DNA from: Methylococcaceae bacterium
GTDB lineage: Bacteria; Pseudomonadota; Gammaproteobacteria; Methylococcales; Methylococcaceae
Assembly (NCBI GenBank): GCA_012026715.1
Contig: VEPB01000114.1
Coordinates: 1 to 8,911, forward strand
Reading direction: 5' to 3'
Length of the DNA stretch: 8,911 nucleotides
Part shown: piece by piece, positions 6,484-8,911 of the stretch
How positions within the stretch are numbered: the stretch's first letter is position 1
How the letters are laid out: every line of letters starts with the position of its first letter
Notes under the pieces: generated by a model
Told to the model about the DNA's origin: nothing
The model's input: only the letters and a program-made list of their open reading frames with translations
The model's database searches: none
Made by a program: the position numbers and the translations under genes

Positions 6484-7449
6484 ATGTATCCAACCGAAGA
6501 CGATAAATACGAAGACGATGAATACTGGGCAGTCGCGTACAAGCATTATGGGAAATACTCGAGCTTATCATGCTGTCAAACGCACACAGTTCTTAAAGCT
6601 GCGCTTTCTAAAGTTATTCAGAGCGCCAAAGCAAATGGCGCTTCACCAGATAGTATATCCTATTTAATAAAGGAATTAGTTCAATTTGTCGAATGGCAAC
6701 AAAGCGTCCTAAACCCTCTCGCTATCAGTCCCGATGGCTCATTAGAACAAATTGAATACTCCAGACGCCTCTCAGACAAACTAAAGAAGGAAGACCCTAT
6801 TACATGGATTTGGATTCATCGCAATCCGATAATAGGAGTCGAGGAAGGTGAAACAAGCTGGCACTACTGGCCCATCAGCGAAACTATTGATGAAATTTGT
6901 GACGAATACATTCGAAAGCCTTGGCTTCAATGTGGCGCTATCGACAGAATATTAGTGGATGCTTTGATTTATCGAGAAACTTTTTGCTTCAGTCTTGCCC
7001 TGCAGACAAATACCACGTTACTTGTCTCTGCCGGATTGTCATCAGGTTTATTTGCTAGCCTTTTCGGTTACAAGAAGGGCCGTCTTTTCGATTCGTTGAA
7101 AGCATTTTTAACTACCACCTTCCGGCTAGGTCTTTCAGCCGTTCTAGGCTTTGCAGCCGCTGAGGCCCATGACTGGTGGCTTGGCATTCTCGTTGGCGTT
7201 GGCTTTTGGGTGCTGCTGAAAATTAATTTATATCTATCAAACGCGGAACGGGCTAGTTATTTGAAATATGTCAGAAGTTGTTTAGCAGAAATGCAAGCCT
7301 GTTCCGAAATGATGCAGAAATATCCGCTCAGCCCTAAATACCTCAGAGAACGGCTATCAGCTAGTGCAGATAAGGGGGTGGTTTGGCCAGTTGGGGTATT
7401 TCCCATCCTCGACTGTGCAATACAACGAAATCCAAACACCTGGGATTAA
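6484..7449 (+). CDS. Unrecognised AT-rich cargo gene, predicted membrane protein
   Basis: I do not recognise this 321-residue protein. Residues 1-165 are soluble: an acidic start (MYPTEDDKYEDDEYW), a helical stretch (about 35-75) and a Trp-rich segment with WIWIHRNP at 108-115 and TSWHYWPISE at 124-133. Then come two or three hydrophobic segments at about 178-196 (LLVSAGLSSGLFASLFGY), 214-229 and 231-250 (WWLGILVGVGFWVLLKINLY), separated by a basic turn (KKGR, 197-200). The last 70 residues are soluble and rich in Cys and Met (C266, C273, C311). ATG 6484 is chosen over TTG 6478 because AGGAG at 6469-6473 is well placed for it. That ribosome binding site lies inside the int 3' end, so the gene is coupled to int. 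Base composition is far lower in GC than its neighbours (about 35% in a line I counted), which points to separate acquisition. A defence or exclusion role would be typical for this slot, but no motif shows it. Confidence 0.75.
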   Translation: MYPTEDDKYEDDEYWAVAYKHYGKYSSLSCCQTHTVLKAALSKVIQSAKANGASPDSISYLIKELVQFVEWQQSVLNPLAISPDGSLEQIEYSRRLSDKLKKEDPITWIWIHRNPIIGVEEGETSWHYWPISETIDEICDEYIRKPWLQCGAIDRILVDALIYRETFCFSLALQTNTTLLVSAGLSSGLFASLFGYKKGRLFDSLKAFLTTTFRLGLSAVLGFAAAEAHDWWLGILVGVGFWVLLKINLYLSNAERASYLKYVRSCLAEMQACSEMMQKYPLSPKYLRERLSASADKGVVWPVGVFPILDCAIQRNPNTWD

Positions 7450-7476
7450 TCCAAACGGAAGCGCAAGAGGGCAGGT

Positions 7477-8052
7477 ATGGATGTATTGAGTGTTTTCACC
7501 TTAGAAGATTTGGAGCTAACGGACACGGACTTAGGAAGACGAGTATTGGATTATTGGATTGCCGGCGTAGCGGAAAAGAATCATTTGGATGCATGGAACC
7601 TTCCACAGGAATTTATAGACCGTGTGGTTCAAGAAGCGCGACATCTCAAAGACGGAGACTGCACGGCGGAAAGTGATTTTCTGCTAATAGCCATACGCAT
7701 GGCAGCAAATGGGCAATACGATAAAGCCGGACGTTTCTTCCGTAGTAGATTTTTGCGTGAAGCAGAGATTCTGCACGCTCGATGTGCATTAGCCAATCAA
7801 GACGCTGATACACGTCGCGGTCGTAAGGTAGTTGCGGGAGCCCGGAAGTCACACGAAAAAACTCACGGCGAGCCGATTGATAAAGCGAATGAGCGCACCC
7901 GTAGGCTGGCGCTACTTGCCAAGATTCGGCGCGAGAATCCCGGTCTATCAGATAGAAAGGTGTATGAGATTGCCGAGGCGGAGTCGGAATCAGCCTTTGG
8001 CGCGCGGGTTTCCTACAAGACGTTTTCGCGGGCGGACAAAACCAAAGTGTAG
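7477..8052 (+). CDS. Unrecognised protein with possible C-terminal DNA-binding helix-turn-helix
   Basis: This 191-residue protein is predicted soluble. The N-terminal part (1-110) is helical and acidic (FTLEDLELTDTDLGRRVLDY at 7-26), with no known motif. From 112 it turns strongly basic (TRRGRKVVAGARKSHEKTHG), then has a segment NPGLSDRKVYEIAEAE...VSYKTFSR (155-186). The last part resembles the recognition end of a helix-turn-helix, as in small element-borne proteins where similar KIRxENP...YKTxSR tails occur; this is pattern impression, not a family assignment. ATG 7477 follows AGAGG at 7466-7470 at a good distance and lies 27 bp after the upstream gene. Base composition is intermediate between the AT-rich cargo gene and the GC-rich replication genes. 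It may regulate the element or act with the upstream membrane protein. Confidence 0.72.
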   Translation: MDVLSVFTLEDLELTDTDLGRRVLDYWIAGVAEKNHLDAWNLPQEFIDRVVQEARHLKDGDCTAESDFLLIAIRMAANGQYDKAGRFFRSRFLREAEILHARCALANQDADTRRGRKVVAGARKSHEKTHGEPIDKANERTRRLALLAKIRRENPGLSDRKVYEIAEAESESAFGARVSYKTFSRADKTKV

Positions 8053-8059
8053 CCGGACC

Positions 8060-8086
8060 GTGGGACACGACCCGCCATTGTCCCAC
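8060..8086. promoter_or_regulatory. Inverted repeat upstream of the AlpA-type gene
   Basis: GTGGGACA (8060-8067) and TGTCCCAC (8079-8086) are perfect 8-bp arms around an 11-base centre, eight bases after the preceding stop codon and 52 bp before the AlpA start. There is no T run after it, so it is less likely to be an intrinsic terminator than an operator or RNA hairpin. Confidence 0.55.
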
Positions 8087-8137
8087 AGCATCATTCCTAG
8101 GATTGCCCTGTCTTTACTTGGACGGGAGTAATCCTTG

Positions 8138-8353
8138 ATGCACAAACTACCTGAAACTGGCTATCTGCGCCTTCCCCAAATCGTCGGCGATAAGAAAGCC
8201 GATCCACCGATTCCCCCCGTAATCCCTGTCAGTAAGTCTACATGGTGGGCTGGCGTCAAAGATGGGCGTTACCCCAAGCCCGTGAAACTTGGGCCGCGTA
8301 TTACCGCGTGGCGCGTGGAAGATATCCGTTCACTGATCAAACGCACTGCGTAA
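8138..8353 (+). CDS. AlpA-family transcriptional regulator
   Basis: This 71-residue protein has the layout of the AlpA/MerR-like winged-helix regulators of P4-like elements: GYLRLPQIV (8-16), a helix around VSKSTWWAGVKDGRYPKPVKLGPR (31-54, with the family pattern S-x-S/T-x-x...G-x-FPxPVKLGPR) and the closing W-x-x-x-DI (59-64). The family activates integrase or excision functions in P4-type islands, and some members serve as recombination directionality factors. ATG 8138 is preferred over TTG 8135 because GGGAG at 8124-8128 is 9 bases away from it. The turn before the first helix carries an extra Pro-rich insert (KKADPPIPPVIP, 19-30). The gene ends 10 bp before the primase-like gene, so the two are probably cotranscribed. 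Confidence 0.88.
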   Translation: MHKLPETGYLRLPQIVGDKKADPPIPPVIPVSKSTWWAGVKDGRYPKPVKLGPRITAWRVEDIRSLIKRTA

Positions 8354-8363
8354 GGGGGCACGG

Positions 8364-8885
8364 ATGACGGACAACAAAAAAACCGCCGGGGCTGGCGTGC
8401 CCCAAGCGGCTCGGAAATATCAATCGCGTCAACATTATACCGCCGAATCCGCAACCGATAAATTGTTATCCAGGCTCGACGGCGTTCAGCAGACCGGGCC
8501 GGATAAATGGTTGGCCAGATGCCCGGCACACCCCGATAGAAGTCCGAGTCTGACGGTCAAGGAACTGGATGATGGGAGGGTTTTGGTCCACGACTTCGGC
8601 GGTTGTGACATTGCCGACGTGCTTGCCGCTATCGGCCTGGAGATGACCGACCTTTTCCCGCCCCGTATGCACGGCCGCGACATCGGTCCCCTGGCCCCGC
8701 GGAAGCCGGCGCCGAGGTTCAGCGCTCGCGATCTGCTGGAGTTGGCGGCGCTGGAGTCCCGTATAGTCGCCATCGCCGCGTGTGATTTGGCGGCTGGTGT
8801 GGCGCTGTCGGCCGATGACCTGCTACGTGTGACCTTAGCGGCCGAAATCCTGTACGGCATCGTCCGGGAGGTGTCGCATGGCTAA
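8364..8885 (+). CDS. CHC2-type zinc-finger, primase-like replication protein
   Basis: This 173-residue protein contains the zinc-finger part of element-type DNA primases at about 32-100: DKWLARCPAHPDRSPSLTV (C53, H56), VLVHDFGGCDIADVLAAIGL (H76, C81) and the trailing TDLFPP. The CPAHxDxxPSL...GC...GL...DLFP pattern is characteristic. Many relatives have VHCFAGC; here D78 stands in place of that cysteine, so the metal site would use C53, H56, C81 and perhaps H76. No TOPRIM catalytic or helicase domain is present in this chain, unlike the long P4 alpha protein. The remaining 70 residues are helical, rich in Ala and Leu. It likely helps start element DNA replication with a partner, possibly the gene that overlaps its end. 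ATG 8364 follows AAGGGGG at 8352-8358. Confidence 0.85.
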   Translation: MTDNKKTAGAGVPQAARKYQSRQHYTAESATDKLLSRLDGVQQTGPDKWLARCPAHPDRSPSLTVKELDDGRVLVHDFGGCDIADVLAAIGLEMTDLFPPRMHGRDIGPLAPRKPAPRFSARDLLELAALESRIVAIAACDLAAGVALSADDLLRVTLAAEILYGIVREVSHG

Positions 8886-8911
8886 GGCTGAACGCTTGGC
8901 GGTGATTCGGG
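8878..8911 (+). CDS. Start of a further element gene (first 11 codons only)
   Basis: ATG at 8878 follows a strong ribosome binding site GGAGG (8867-8871) at 6 bases and overlaps the end of the primase-like gene by 8 bases in another frame. The visible peptide is MAKAERLAVIR and the frame stays open to the edge. This is too short to identify. Tight coupling suggests a functional partner of the primase-like protein. Confidence 0.65.
   Translation, partial: MAKAERLAVIR

Larger units (their letters stand above)
5070..8911 (+). mobile_element. Left part of a P4-like integrative element (partial)
   Basis: From the end of tRNA-Cys the content changes from core genes to a P4-type integrase, two unrecognised cargo genes (one clearly AT-rich), an AlpA-type regulator and a CHC2-type primase-like gene, all on the plus strand. 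This is the standard order of tRNA-inserted satellite or genomic-island elements related to phage P4. The right end, and therefore the size and mobility of the element, are not visible. Confidence 0.82.

Noticed and set aside
5965..6546. 193-residue antisense frame over the 3' half of int
   Set aside because: It lies opposite the catalytic domain of the integrase, whose motifs are intact; its product has no recognisable feature.
7646..8086. 146-residue antisense frame
   Set aside because: It covers the plus-strand HTH-like gene, which has a good ribosome binding site and fits the operon direction.

Overview
The window reads as gammaproteobacterial chromosome with the left end of an integrated element. 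The GC-rich coding style and the gene order uvrC, pgsA, tRNA-Gly(GCC), tRNA-Cys(GCA) support this: it is the order of the E. coli uvrC-pgsA-glyW-cysT-leuZ locus. I cannot fix the genus. A sulfur- or methane-oxidising type gammaproteobacterium is plausible but is only a guess.

Layout. (1) Positions 1-1037, minus strand: the N-terminal 345 residues of a membrane sensor protein with a periplasmic double-Cache domain. Its output domain lies beyond the left edge. (2) Positions 1105-2343, minus strand: a secreted or membrane redox protein that fuses a CPHC redoxin domain to a CcdA/DsbD-like electron-transfer membrane domain. (3) Positions 2344-2413: a short divergent promoter region with a perfect TATAAT that also reads as TATAAT on the other strand when shifted by two bases. 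(4) Positions 2414-4833, plus strand: uvrC (nucleotide excision repair) and pgsA (phosphatidylglycerophosphate synthase), 2 bp apart. (5) Positions 4830-5127: a strong tRNA promoter overlapping the pgsA stop codon, tRNA-Gly, a hairpin with a short T run, tRNA-Cys, and a second terminator-like hairpin.

From about 5070 to the right edge the content is that of a P4-like integrative element. It has a region rich in GTTACCCCC motifs in both orientations, a 414-residue P4-type tyrosine integrase, and two cargo genes I do not recognise: a distinctly AT-rich membrane protein and a protein with a possible C-terminal helix-turn-helix. These are followed by an AlpA-type regulator, a CHC2-type zinc-finger primase-like protein, and the first codons of a further gene translationally coupled to it. 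The tRNA-Leu expected after tRNA-Cys is not seen, which fits insertion at the 3' end of tRNA-Cys.

How they work together: the left half is housekeeping and redox/signalling. In the right half the integrase would recombine at the tRNA, AlpA would control excision or integrase expression as in P4, and the primase-like module would serve element replication. The int-to-alpA interval is the variable cargo slot, and the two unknown genes there are the best candidates for something undescribed. I have no direct evidence that they form a defence or other named system.
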